17,667 nucleotides of DNA from JAIBCL01 sp031411695 (GTDB lineage Bacteria > Verrucomicrobiota > Verrucomicrobiia > Verrucomicrobiales > Verrucomicrobiaceae): positions 1 to 17,667 of the forward strand of contig JANOBO010000099.1 in the NCBI GenBank assembly GCA_031411695.1. Reading direction: 5' to 3'. How positions within the stretch are numbered: position 1 is the first letter of the stretch; each line of letters begins with the position of its first letter. Below, piece after piece: positions 7,723 through 16,000 of this stretch. The notes beneath the pieces were generated by a model. That model saw nothing but the letters and a program-made list of their open reading frames with translations, did not search any database and was not told where the DNA came from. Made by a program: the position numbers and the translations under genes.

Positions 7723-7796
7723 GCTCGCGCGATCCCCACGGTTAAAAAACCGTGGGCTATGGCCTGCCGCCACACCCGAGGGTGGGGATGCGGTGA
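7723..7796 (+). repeat. copy 1 of a ~73-bp hairpin-bearing repeat (R1)
   Basis: It begins GCTCGCGCGATCCC and ends GGGGATGCGGTGA. Inside, CCCACGGTT (7735-7743) pairs with AACCGTGGG (7748-7756) around AAAA, a 9-bp stem, followed by a shared CCTGCCGCC segment and a second CCGAG...GGGATG part. Copy 2 lies at 7989-8060 in the same orientation, with roughly ten differences including two 1-base gaps. No coding potential is evident. A small non-autonomous mobile element or REP-type sequence is the likely nature. Confidence 0.75.
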
Positions 7797-7852
7797 GTTG
7801 ATTCGCCTCGGGAAAGGTGAGTTTTGGGGAGTGGTTTGGTCGGCGTTGTCCA

Positions 7853-7988
7853 GGCAAGGTTTGAGTCCCACCAGGGACGGCAGGCAATTGCCCACAGAGT
7901 CATCTGCGGGCAAACGCTAAGCCAGGCGGGTGCCCCGGCAGGGACGAAAGAATGCCTCTGTCGTACCTGTTGGGACTCGGGCCTTGCC
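7853..7988 (+). other. 136-nt block closed by an 18-bp stem; candidate structured RNA or palindromic element
   Basis: GGCAAGG (7853-7859) pairs with CCTTGCC (7982-7988), TTT (7860-7862) faces GGG (7979-7981), and GAGTCCCA (7863-7870) pairs with TGGGACTC (7971-7978). As plus-strand RNA this is an unbroken 18-bp stem with three G-U pairs; as minus-strand RNA the centre would be three A-C mismatches. Inside are a 9-bp hairpin with one mismatch (7890-7898 with 7903-7911), the palindrome GGCAATTGCC (7883-7892), and a competing short hairpin GTCCC-ACCA-GGGAC (7865-7878). A degenerate relative of that last motif, GTGCCCCGGCAGGGAC, lies near 7930. No known RNA family was recognised. Confidence 0.45.
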
Positions 7989-8060
7989 GCTCGCGCGATC
8001 CCTCACGGTTGAAACCGTGGGCGATGACCTGCCGCCTCTGCCGAGGCTGGGATGCGGTGA
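7989..8060 (+). repeat. copy 2 of the ~73-bp hairpin-bearing repeat (R1)
   Basis: It starts on the base directly after the closing stem of the 7853-7988 block. It reads GCTCGCGCGATCCC, the hairpin CACGGTT/AACCGTG (8004-8010 with 8013-8019), CCTGCCGCC, and ends GGGATGCGGTGA. The base changes relative to copy 1 leave the hairpin arms largely paired. Confidence 0.75.
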
Positions 8061-8085
8061 TCTCCATCATTTCTCCGCCACTACC

Positions 8086-8163
8086 TCACGCGCTGACCTT
8101 CGCCTCATCATCGAGCATCCATTCCTCGAACTCGATCTTGTGCTTCTCATCTGAGTTTGGCGG
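8086..8163 (-). pseudogene. possible 3' remnant of a lost gene
   Basis: On the minus strand a frame ends in DEKHKIEFEEWMLDDEAKVSA and a TGA at 8088-8086. Most of its codons end in G or C, and it reads like an acidic amphipathic C-terminus. The frame upstream changes character near 8163 and soon meets a stop, so if real it is only the last ~25 codons of a gene cut by rearrangement at the edge of the accessory region. I do not recognise the family, and it could be chance. Confidence 0.25.
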
Positions 8164-8324
8164 CGGGCCGCACGCTGCAATTTGCAGTGGGCAATGGGAT
8201 TGAAGATCCGGCAAACCCCTTCTTCACAGGCGACAGCGCGAACCGCAGCAACGCGCTGGAGATCGAACCAGCGGTCGCACGACGATTCGACGCGCGCGAC
8301 GACGCGGCGGACCAGCCCCCCTCG

Positions 8325-9674
8325 ATGGCCAAGATCCAAGTGAAGTGGGGCCTTTCGAGTTACAGCGGTGTAAAGGGCACGGTGCATGAGTACAATTGGG
8401 TGTGGGATGGCGGGGGATGGTCCCTTGTTTCCTCCAACGACATCCCACAGGGGCTCGTTGGCGGAGGAGGATGGACAACCAGTTCGGGTTACGGCGGATC
8501 CAACAATTCGATTGGTGATGCGATGGGCAACGCGGGCCAGAGCGGGTCGTGGGTCGATGCGTCGGGCGATCCATTTTACGTGGACGGCGGATACACTCAG
8601 TTTGATCTCCCCCCTGAGGGCACATATGGGCCGCCGGATTCCACTCCCGATGAAATTGGAGCCACCGGCTACACCAGTTATATCGATAAAAGCCAAGAGG
8701 ATTGGTCGGGCGGCAATCGTGAGTACCGCACGGTGCGCAGTGCGGAAGGCCGGCAGGATAATGACCTTGCGACGATTTTCGTTAAATCCGCAGGGGCGTC
8801 CGGGGAAAGCGAGACCGCCTGCACTTTAACCATTCCCGCCGGAAGCTCGGTATCAGAAGATACGATTGCCATCAGTGCCTCCCCAAGTGTCGTGAACACG
8901 TCCCAATCGCAGAACGCCCAACCCATACCGTTAGAGTTTGAGGTGGTGCCTGGCAGTTGGAAGGCCGAGGTGGCAGCGCCAAACCCGTTGGCGAAATTGA
9001 GTGGCTTGTCGGGGCTTGGGAGCATCCCTGAAATTGAAGTTTTACCCGCACCCGCGAAGACCATGATCATGCAGTGCAAGGTGCGCCCGAAGCCCAATGG
9101 GAACGGTGCGAGTAAAGCTGTGATCAGAGCGGAGGTTCAAAAGTGGCAGCTTAAAATCTCCCAAGACGTCATCGCCTCCAATGGCGGCGAGTTTACCGCC
9201 AGCAACGGCAAATGGACCTACAGTTTGGCGACAGTGCCTTGCAGAGACGGAGACATCACTGACGCGCCGATACCGCAACCTTTTCAGGACCTCGGTGATA
9301 TCAAGGAGATCAAGGCGTCGGATCGGCCGGCGTGGCCAATGGGCCTGTGGCTGGATAGTGCTGGTACCTGGTCGATTTCGGGAGGCACCAATATTGGCAA
9401 ACTACAAAGTGGAAAACGTGACGAGACCTTTATAGCAAGGGTTTATGTCGAGAACACCGCGACCCATGAGAAGCAATATCTCAAATGGTTAAAATGGCGT
9501 TCTAGTTGGAACGTATCGCTGACCGCTACTGCAAATCAGAACGGAAGCACCACAGCGTCCTATACCGTCAACGGGACTCCAACCATAAAAAAGCTCGATG
9601 AGGGTGAGGGTCCGGGGCCGTTGCCAGCGACCGCAGACATTAATCCCAATCTTCTTTGGAAACCCAGCCTATAA
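8325..9674 (+). CDS. unknown beta-rich protein, first gene of a two-gene module
   Basis: I do not recognise this protein (449 residues from ATG 8325). The first ~130 residues are rich in Gly, Trp, Tyr, Ser and Asn (WVWDGGGWSLV, GGGGWTTSSGYGGSNNS), like a low-complexity surface segment. Residues ~150-450 alternate short hydrophobic and Ser/Thr-rich stretches typical of Ig-like or other beta-sandwich domains, for instance CTLTIPAGSSVSEDTIAIS and FEVVPGSWKAEV. Trp-centred strands recur (VPGSWKAEV, VQKWQLKIS, SSWNVSLTA). No signal peptide follows the ATG. The frame is open to 8097 with a TTG at 8157, which would give 505 residues, but no ribosome site supports either start. It ends 2 bp before the next gene, so the pair is surely co-transcribed. 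Composition appears more AT-rich than the flanking genes. It may be an extracellular or filament-like protein; this is a guess. Confidence 0.6.
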   Translation: MAKIQVKWGLSSYSGVKGTVHEYNWVWDGGGWSLVSSNDIPQGLVGGGGWTTSSGYGGSNNSIGDAMGNAGQSGSWVDASGDPFYVDGGYTQFDLPPEGTYGPPDSTPDEIGATGYTSYIDKSQEDWSGGNREYRTVRSAEGRQDNDLATIFVKSAGASGESETACTLTIPAGSSVSEDTIAISASPSVVNTSQSQNAQPIPLEFEVVPGSWKAEVAAPNPLAKLSGLSGLGSIPEIEVLPAPAKTMIMQCKVRPKPNGNGASKAVIRAEVQKWQLKISQDVIASNGGEFTASNGKWTYSLATVPCRDGDITDAPIPQPFQDLGDIKEIKASDRPAWPMGLWLDSAGTWSISGGTNIGKLQSGKRDETFIARVYVENTATHEKQYLKWLKWRSSWNVSLTATANQNGSTTASYTVNGTPTIKKLDEGEGPGPLPATADINPNLLWKPSL

Positions 9675-9676
9675 CA

Positions 9677-10303
9677 ATGAAGATACCAACTGTGATTTTT
9701 TTCAGTTTACTCATCACGTGGCTTCCCACTTGGGCGGATGAGGGGGTATTTTGGCTGGGTGCATCAAAGTCGATGCTCAAACAGCAATCGTTAGAGGTTC
9801 CGCGAAGTTTATGGAGTGCAATGAGCGCTTTCGTTGGACCTTTCGGCAAGAGTGCTCGCATCATACTAATTCGTGACGGCAAGTGCTTCGTCATTAATGG
9901 AGCGAAGGATTTGGATGTGGTGCGCGATTTCCCAATTTTAAAAGGGGATCGTGTTCAGAAGTACGATGAAAGCGACTTGAAGGCATGGGCGTTGCCCGTG
10001 GTGGAGGGAGCCGAAGCTGTGGCGCTGCTGGTAGCGAGTCAGAGGGGAAAGTTGTCCGAGCAGGGCGCGCCTCCAGCTGATCTTCAGCAGTCAGGCACAG
10101 GGATCCCTGCCAGCCCCGTGGTAAGCCAGGATCCAGCACCATTGTCGTTGGGAGCCGAAAGAGTCCCCGCGCTGTCGGCTCCACGAACGGCTTCACCGCC
10201 AATCGTGGAATCCGCGCCGTCCCCTACTTGGTCTGTGGTCGTCGTGACGGCCCTCGCGGTCATTGGCTTGCTATGGTTGGCGATCAAGCGGCGTGCCAAA
10301 TGA
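9677..10303 (+). CDS. unknown exported protein with Pro-rich stalk and C-terminal membrane anchor, second gene of the module
   Basis: The 208-residue protein is not recognised. A signal peptide spans residues 1-20 (cleavage after TWA, before DEGV). A compact domain of ~100 residues follows, including SARIILIRDGKCFVING near 59-75. A Pro/Ala/Ser-rich linker covers about 128-183. A single membrane helix (about 185-203) and a basic tail KRRAK end the chain. That tail order suggests a single-pass anchor with its globular part outside the inner membrane. It recalls sorting-signal tails, but no PEP, LPXTG or similar motif precedes the helix. ATG 9677 is 2 bp after the upstream stop, so translation is probably coupled; an in-frame TTG at 9656 would only add polar residues ahead of the signal peptide. 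Codons are noticeably less GC-rich than in tamA or glxK. Confidence 0.7.
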   Translation: MKIPTVIFFSLLITWLPTWADEGVFWLGASKSMLKQQSLEVPRSLWSAMSAFVGPFGKSARIILIRDGKCFVINGAKDLDVVRDFPILKGDRVQKYDESDLKAWALPVVEGAEAVALLVASQRGKLSEQGAPPADLQQSGTGIPASPVVSQDPAPLSLGAERVPALSAPRTASPPIVESAPSPTWSVVVVTALAVIGLLWLAIKRRAK

Positions 10304-10469
10304 CCCCGCGCTACTCAAGCCAGAAGACGCGAACTTGCGGCGAAGCTCTTGTAGGGAGCGCGCTAAGTGTCTTTCTATTTTCCCGCTTGTGCGCAGTCGT
10401 CACAAGCCACCACTCTGATTTCTCGCGCAGTTTACGCGCAACCGCCGCACTTCATGTCGCGTTCGTTTC

Positions 10470-10485
10470 CGGCGGCTCTCCGCCG
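10470..10485. terminator. GC-rich hairpin between convergent genes
   Basis: CGGCGG (10470-10475) pairs with CCGCCG (10480-10485) around CTCT. It lies in the 217-bp spacer between the unknown exported-protein gene (plus) and the GAF gene (minus), 35 bp from the latter's stop. No T-tract follows. It may be a bidirectional terminator or a REP-type palindrome. The rest of the spacer shows nothing I can name. Confidence 0.4.
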
Positions 10486-10520
10486 AAGAGGATGCCTCCA
10501 TCGTGCCGAACCCAGCGGGC

Positions 10521-10976
10521 TCAGAACTGGTGTTGCAGCAGGCGGGCCATTTCTTCGAGGAGTTCGACGTCGCGCTCGGTGACGCGGCCGGGCTTGAAAT
10601 CGAAGTGGCAGATGCTGCCGAACATTTTTCCGTGCCGGTCCAGCAGCGGAACGCCGCAGTAGCACTGGACGCTGGATTGCTTTGGGTGGTCGCGCACGCG
10701 GTCGTCATGGAGGGCGTGCTCGACGGTGAAGGTGGCTGCCAGGTCGCGCACGAAGACGCAATAGGAGGCCTCTACCGGGATGTCGTCGCAGGTTTCGGCG
10801 TGGAGATTCTCGCGGTCGAAAAAGGTGACGGTGCGGAGGGTGGGGCCGTCGAAACGAAAGAGGGAGGTGAAGCGGTGTGAGGTGAGTGAATTGAGAAAGG
10901 CGACGGCACCGCGGACGCCATCCCTGGCGAAGGCGCTCTTCAATTGGATAAGGGAACTGGCGGGCTCGGGCTGCAT
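10521..10976 (-). CDS. GAF domain-containing protein
   Basis: The 151-residue protein consists of one GAF fold. Core features are FTSLFRFDGPTLRTVTFFDR near residues 36-55, the ASYCVFVRD segment near 70, and the typical end QCYCGVPLLDRHGKMFGSICHFD near residues 104-126, followed by a closing helix (TERDVELLEEMARLL). GAF domains bind small ligands such as cyclic nucleotides, tetrapyrroles or organic acids; the ligand here cannot be told. No output domain (kinase, GGDEF, HTH) is attached, so it may act as a partner protein or a stand-alone sensor. Several Cys residues (in ETCDD, SYCVF, QCYCG and SICHF) could allow redox or metal binding, which is speculative. The start is 52 bp after the tamA stop, so it may be the last gene of the tam operon. 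No Shine-Dalgarno is seen. Confidence 0.82.
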   Translation of the reverse strand: MQPEPASSLIQLKSAFARDGVRGAVAFLNSLTSHRFTSLFRFDGPTLRTVTFFDRENLHAETCDDIPVEASYCVFVRDLAATFTVEHALHDDRVRDHPKQSSVQCYCGVPLLDRHGKMFGSICHFDFKPGRVTERDVELLEEMARLLQHQF

Positions 10977-11028
10977 GGCGTTGGGGGGGAGAGGCAATCT
11001 GGCGTGAGCGCGAGCCCACCGCCCCATT

Positions 11029-13077
11029 TTAAAATGCGAAGCCGAAGGTGACGTGCAGCGCGCCGAGCTTCTCGCCTTCCTCGCGGCTGGGATTGATGCC
11101 GTAGTCGATGCGCACGGGGCCGAAGGGGAGCTTGTAACGGAGGCCGAGGCCGACGGCGTAGCGGAGCCCGCCGGGCGCGCGGAAGGGATCGGTGTCGGTG
11201 GGGCTGAGGCTGCCGGCATCGCCGAAGAGGGCCAGCTCGAGATTCGGGGCGACCTCATACGAAAGCTCTGCGGTGAAGACATTGGCGAGCGTGCCGCCGA
11301 GCGGTGTGCCGGAGCGGGACTTCGCGCCCATCTCGCGCTCGGCAAAGCTGCGCACGCTGTTTGCCCCGCCATTGAAGAGCCGCAAGTCGATGGGCACGCC
11401 CTCGACGCCGCTGTCGGACTTGACGACGCTGGTGCGGGCGGAGAAGGCGGTGCGGAGCTTCCGCGTGATGGGCTGGTAAAAGGAAAAGTACACATCGCTG
11501 CGAAGGTAGCCGACCTCAGTGCCAGAGGCGAAGGCATCGGCGATGCTGAAGCCGGCGGTCCACCCTTTCGTGGGTAGCACGGGGCTGTTCCGGTAATCGA
11601 GCACGAGGGATGCGCCGACGGTGGCTAGCCGATAGTCCTCGGGTCCGAGTTCTGCCGGCGTGAGGTTCTCGGAGCTGGAGTTATTCAATGAACCCTCGGC
11701 AAACAGGCTGGTGAAGACATTGCGGTTCCAATGACGGCTGAGCGTGGTGCGCGCCTTCGTGGTGCGCCGCTCGTAATCAAACACAGCGATGTTCTCCGTG
11801 GACAGCTCGGCATCGAGCGAGAAGCTGGAATTGAAGATGGCGGGGTCGATGACCTGGATGGCGCCGTTGAAACCCTTGCCAGTGATCTCGGCCTTCAGGC
11901 GCAAGGCGTCGCCGGTGTCGAGAAAGTTCACTTCGCGGTATTCGGCGCCGATGATGGGCCCGAGGAAGGTTTCAAAACCGGCATAGGCAGAGAGGCGCTT
12001 CCGCAGGGCTTCCTCGCCGGAAAGTTCGAGCGTCAGGGTGCCATCTGCGTGAGGTCGCGGCGTGACGTCGAGCCGCGAGAAGACATCGCTGTCGAGCACA
12101 CGGCGGTGCATCACCTCGAGATCGGCGGGCACATAGATTTTGCCGACTGCGGGCATGAAGCTGCTGCGGATGAGCCGCTGCGCGCCCTTTGAAAAACCCG
12201 GCACTGTCTCCACCCGCACGATGCGGAAGAGCGGCCCGGGCGCGATGTGGAAATGCACGGGCACGATGCGAACGCGGCGCGAGGTGGCATCGGCGCGCGC
12301 GGTGACGAGCGCCTGATAGTGGCCGGCCTCTTGGTAGATGCCGGCGATGGCGGCGCGTTTGTTCTCGATGACGACTTCGTTGAACGGCTGGCCTGTGAGC
12401 TTGGCGATTTGCTTGCGCACGGCTTTCTCCTCGCCGGCAAAGTCGCCGCTGAAGGTGATCGCGCCGATGGTGTAGAGATCGCCCTCGATGACTCGCGCGC
12501 GGATGTCCACGGTGGCGGTCTCGGGATGCTTCGTGAAGGCGAGGTCTGAAACGGTGGCGCGGAGATAGCCCTGCCCGCGGATGAAGCGCTGCACCTGCTC
12601 GCTGCCGGCGCGCAGATCAGCCTCGACGAAGGGCACCTTCCGGTCGGTGCGGCCGAGCTTCTCGCGCGTGGGGCGCAGCAGGTAGCCGGTCAGCGCCTCC
12701 TCATCCTGCGCGGTGTTTCCATCAAAGACGATCTGCCCCACCGTGTAGCGCGGGCCTTCCTCGACCTCGAGCACCACCTCCGCGCCCGCCACTTCCCAGC
12801 GGACTTTTGCCTCGGGATAGCCAAGCTCGAGATAACGCTGGCGCACGAAGAAGGCCAGATCATCGGCCAGCGGAGGAGACGCGGTCTTGTCGTCCGTCAT
12901 GGCGGTCTGCATGGCGATGACGTCCTGCACATCGTCTTCCGCGTCCGCGCCGACGCCCGTGGTGCGCACGGGAACGGATGGCTCCGCATCGCGCAGCTGC
13001 AGCGGGAAAGGCACAGTGCCGTGCGCGCCGATGAGCAGCGCGTGCAGGATGATGAGGATGGATGCGGCGCGCTTCAT
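11029..13077 (-). CDS. tamA: Omp85-family outer membrane protein, TamA-like
   Basis: The 682-residue protein has a signal peptide (about 1-20, ending GAHG). It carries about four POTRA-type units: an N-terminal partial one to ~107, then units starting near YTVGQIVFDG (111), YTIGAITFSG (202) and FRIVRVETVPG (284). A C-terminal 16-strand-type barrel runs from about 363 to the terminal Phe of HVTFGFAF. The loop-6 signature is GGANSVRSFAE (Arg576), with Ser in place of the usual Gly of VRGF. Family role: it inserts or assembles outer-membrane proteins with TamB, which is encoded directly upstream. The start ATG overlaps the tamB stop (ATGA), fixing the start and implying translational coupling. 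The frame is open far upstream inside tamB, but that is a shadow. BamA is an alternative, but the tamB linkage argues for TamA. Confidence 0.9.
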   Translation of the reverse strand: MKRAASILIILHALLIGAHGTVPFPLQLRDAEPSVPVRTTGVGADAEDDVQDVIAMQTAMTDDKTASPPLADDLAFFVRQRYLELGYPEAKVRWEVAGAEVVLEVEEGPRYTVGQIVFDGNTAQDEEALTGYLLRPTREKLGRTDRKVPFVEADLRAGSEQVQRFIRGQGYLRATVSDLAFTKHPETATVDIRARVIEGDLYTIGAITFSGDFAGEEKAVRKQIAKLTGQPFNEVVIENKRAAIAGIYQEAGHYQALVTARADATSRRVRIVPVHFHIAPGPLFRIVRVETVPGFSKGAQRLIRSSFMPAVGKIYVPADLEVMHRRVLDSDVFSRLDVTPRPHADGTLTLELSGEEALRKRLSAYAGFETFLGPIIGAEYREVNFLDTGDALRLKAEITGKGFNGAIQVIDPAIFNSSFSLDAELSTENIAVFDYERRTTKARTTLSRHWNRNVFTSLFAEGSLNNSSSENLTPAELGPEDYRLATVGASLVLDYRNSPVLPTKGWTAGFSIADAFASGTEVGYLRSDVYFSFYQPITRKLRTAFSARTSVVKSDSGVEGVPIDLRLFNGGANSVRSFAEREMGAKSRSGTPLGGTLANVFTAELSYEVAPNLELALFGDAGSLSPTDTDPFRAPGGLRYAVGLGLRYKLPFGPVRIDYGINPSREEGEKLGALHVTFGFAF

Positions 13078-16000
13078 CGGAACCGGATCAAGTAGTGGAG
13101 CAGCCCGCGAAAGCCACGGTCGCCGACGGTGCCGACGGCCTCGACGTTCTCGGACACCTGATAGGTCGCCGTCACACCGCGCTGTGAGGTGCCGGTGCTC
13201 AGCGGAGAAAAGCTGAACGTCAGCCGCGGCGGCTCCTCGTCGTAGCGCTTCGGCGCGGACTTCCCGAGGAGCTTCCGATAGAGACGTGACACGACGAGAA
13301 AGGCGGCGCGGTTCGCCGCCTCGCCCGCCAGCCCGCCTTCGTCGCCGACGGTCGAGCCCGTGGCGAGCAGCGCGGCGATCTCGTTTTCCTTCAGCGGCGG
13401 GCTCGAGGAGAGCGTGATCTTTGGCGCGCGCGCCGGGCCGGAGCCGCGCACGGTGACGAAGTAGTTGTTGATCACCGTCTCGCCTTGCAGGTCGAGCTGC
13501 GGTTCGAGCGGCGCGTCCTTTGAGAAAACAATGTCGCCCCGCGTGATATTCAGACGGCTGAAGGGCAGGCGGACGCGCGCGCCTTCGAGCGAGATCTTGC
13601 CCGCCACCTCGGGAGCGGCGCCCGTGCCACCGATGTGGATGTCGGACACCGCGCCACCATTGAGGACATTGCCGAGCAGCCGCACCGGATCGCGCGAGAC
13701 TACATCGATGTCGAAGGTCCACTGGCTGAGCAGCGGCGGCAGCGTGATCGTTTTCACCCGCGTGGAGACGGCGGGGGGCGGAGGCGGCAGTTGATTCGGC
13801 AATGAGAGCGGCAAAAACTCGATCTCCTTAAACACACGGCCGCGCACGAGATCCATCTTCCCGGCGATGGCCGCCTTCGATAGCGTGCCGATGCACGTGA
13901 GCGCGCCGTCCGCGCGCAGGCTCATCGCATCGTTGCGCACGATCAGCGCTTCTTTTGCCTCGAGCCGCACATTGATCGCGGGATCCCGCAAAGGCACGAG
14001 GTCGATGGTGCCCGCGCCGCGTATCGAGCCGCCGGAAAGTATCGCGGACAATTCATCGATGGTGATGCGTTGGCCCGCCAGCGAGGCCCGCGCCTTGAGA
14101 TCGCGGATCGTCATTGTGCTTTGTTTCAGTTCCGCGTTTGGCACATCGAGCCGCGCCGTGCCGGACCACTGGATGTTTTTCACCGGACCGCTCGCGCGCA
14201 CCTTCATGCCCACGGTGCCCTCGAGCTGGGCGAGCACGGGGAAGAACGGCTTCAGCGCGGCCACATCGGAGTCCGGCAGATCGATGGCCACATCGACCGG
14301 CGCATCGAGTGCGACGCGCGGCTCGGCGATCACCCGCGCGAAGTCCAGCGGCAGCACCGCCTTCGCCGTGAAGGTCTGCAGCGGCGCCTGTTTCACCGTT
14401 GCGGTTGCGTCGATGCGGTTCTGGGCAAACACCGCGTTCACATCGATCCGCGCTGGAGAAAGTGTGTTCCCTGCGGCGGCGGCGCGCACGTTTTGCGCCT
14501 TCACCACGATGGCTCCCGCCAGCTGGCCCAGCGTGCCGTTGAGCTTGATGTCAGCGTCGATGCTGCCGCTTGCCGCAGGCTTCTGGCCGAGGGCGGCGAG
14601 AAGTTTTGCGAGGTCGAGCTTCTCCGTGTGCAGCTTGATCGAAAGCGGCCGCTTTGGATCGATGGGCACCGGCGGGCGCGGCGTCTGCGTCATGAGCAGC
14701 GGAACGTTTGCGGAGCCCTCCACTACCCGCAGCGCGCCGGATGATACTGAAAGGCGCGGGATGTTCAGCTCCGTCTCCGTGAGGGATGCCGTTGCCTCGC
14801 CACGAATGGCACCGCTGGTGAATTGAAGTTTCGCGATCTCGGCGCGCTGTCCATCATGCCGCGCCTCGAGTTCCAGCGACAGAGCATCCGCGCTGCCCTC
14901 GCGTTTCAATCCCGCGATCTTCACCGAGCCCGCACCGTGAATCTCGCGTGGAGAAACGCGGCCGCTGCCATTCCACAAAACTGTCGCGCTGCCCGCTGTG
15001 ACGCGCGGCGCCTTCGCCAGCTCGAACCAACCCGCGAGCTTCCCAAGCTGCGTCAGCCCAGCTTTCAGGTCTCCATCGAACGTCATCGCCTTGTCCAGCG
15101 TGACGCGCCCGTTTGCGGTCACGGTGTTCTGCGGGTCAAACTCGACGCGGAAATTTCTCACCTCGGCGCGGCCATCCCTCAGTCCGGCGTCAAGCTCAGC
15201 GGAATCGAGGCGCGCGTTCTTCCAGACCACACCGCTGAGGCGCGCATTGCCGCTGGCGACTGCGTGTGTGAAATCCTGGACACGAAGCGCTGCCAGCGGA
15301 CCGCTCGCGCTGCCGTCTGAGACGAACGTCCCCGCTGACAGAGGCGGCATCTGAGGCTGGCCCGCGAGCTGAAATGCCGTGGCAAGATCGCGAAAGTCCA
15401 CGCGCCATGAAAGCTGCGCGGGCTGCTCACCGAGAAGGCCGACTGTGCCGCTGAGGTGCGCGTGATTCGCAGTGCCCACGCGCAAGTCCAGCGACTTCAC
15501 CTCCATGACCTGGTTCCTCAGCGCGGCCTTCAGCGTCGTCTCATCGATGCGGCGCTGCTGCCAGACGAGTCCATCCATCCGCGCATCGGCATTGATGACC
15601 AGGCTGTCGATGCGTCCTTTGATCACCTCGGTCAGCGGAAACGCCGCGGTGCCTGTCGCGCTCAGGCTTCCGGCGTCGGGCAGCGCGATGCCAGGCGCCG
15701 CAGCAAAGCGGACGAGGGCGGGCACATCTGCGGCGGCGATTTCCCATACGATGCTGGCTTGCTGCTCACCATCGAGGCGAATCTCCCCGCTGAGCTGAGC
15801 GCTGTTTTGCGCATCGAGCCGGATGGCCACTCCTTTGAATCGCATGATTTGCGAGTCTGTGGAGACGTCCCCCGTCACGGAGGCGATGCGCTTGTCAAAG
15901 AGCTTCAGGTCCGCGCCACGGATCGCCGCGCTGGCGGCAGTCAGCTTCCCGGCCGCCACCGCGACCTCGCCTTTGCCGGTGAGACTTCCGGCAAAACGTG

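Larger units (their letters stand above)
7588..8324. other. repeat-rich intergenic region without a recognisable intact gene
   Basis: These 737 bp separate the DUF1080 gene from the unknown two-gene module. Short open frames exist but none has convincing protein character. The stretch carries a 7-bp hairpin (7634-7653), two copies of a ~73-bp repeat (7723-7796 and 7989-8060), a stem-closed block (7853-7988), a possible coding remnant on the minus strand (8086-8163), and a near-palindrome CTGCAATTTGCAG at 8175-8187. The plus frame of the 8325 gene is open back to 8097, so a TTG start at 8157 cannot be excluded. Confidence 0.7.

Noticed and set aside
7853..7988. Retron msr-msd RNA
   Set aside because: Flanking inverted repeats recall retron a1/a2, but no reverse transcriptase is encoded nearby.
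7723..8060. CRISPR array
   Set aside because: Only two copies of a ~73-bp imperfect repeat, about 190 bp apart, with structured sequence between them; no regular spacers and no cas genes.
8067..8696. 209-residue minus-strand frame over the start of the unknown module
   Set aside because: It is Arg/Val-rich with no start signal, and it spans the repeat and the better-supported plus-strand gene.
10230..10303. PEP-CTERM/exosortase or LPXTG sorting signal at the end of the 208-residue protein
   Set aside because: The helix-plus-basic-tail layout fits, but no PEP or LPXTG motif precedes it, so only a membrane anchor is claimed.
11029..13722. Reading the TamA frame as an 897-residue protein
   Set aside because: The extra N-terminal residues lie inside tamB, are Arg-rich shadow sequence, and precede a perfect signal peptide at ATG 13077 that overlaps the tamB stop.
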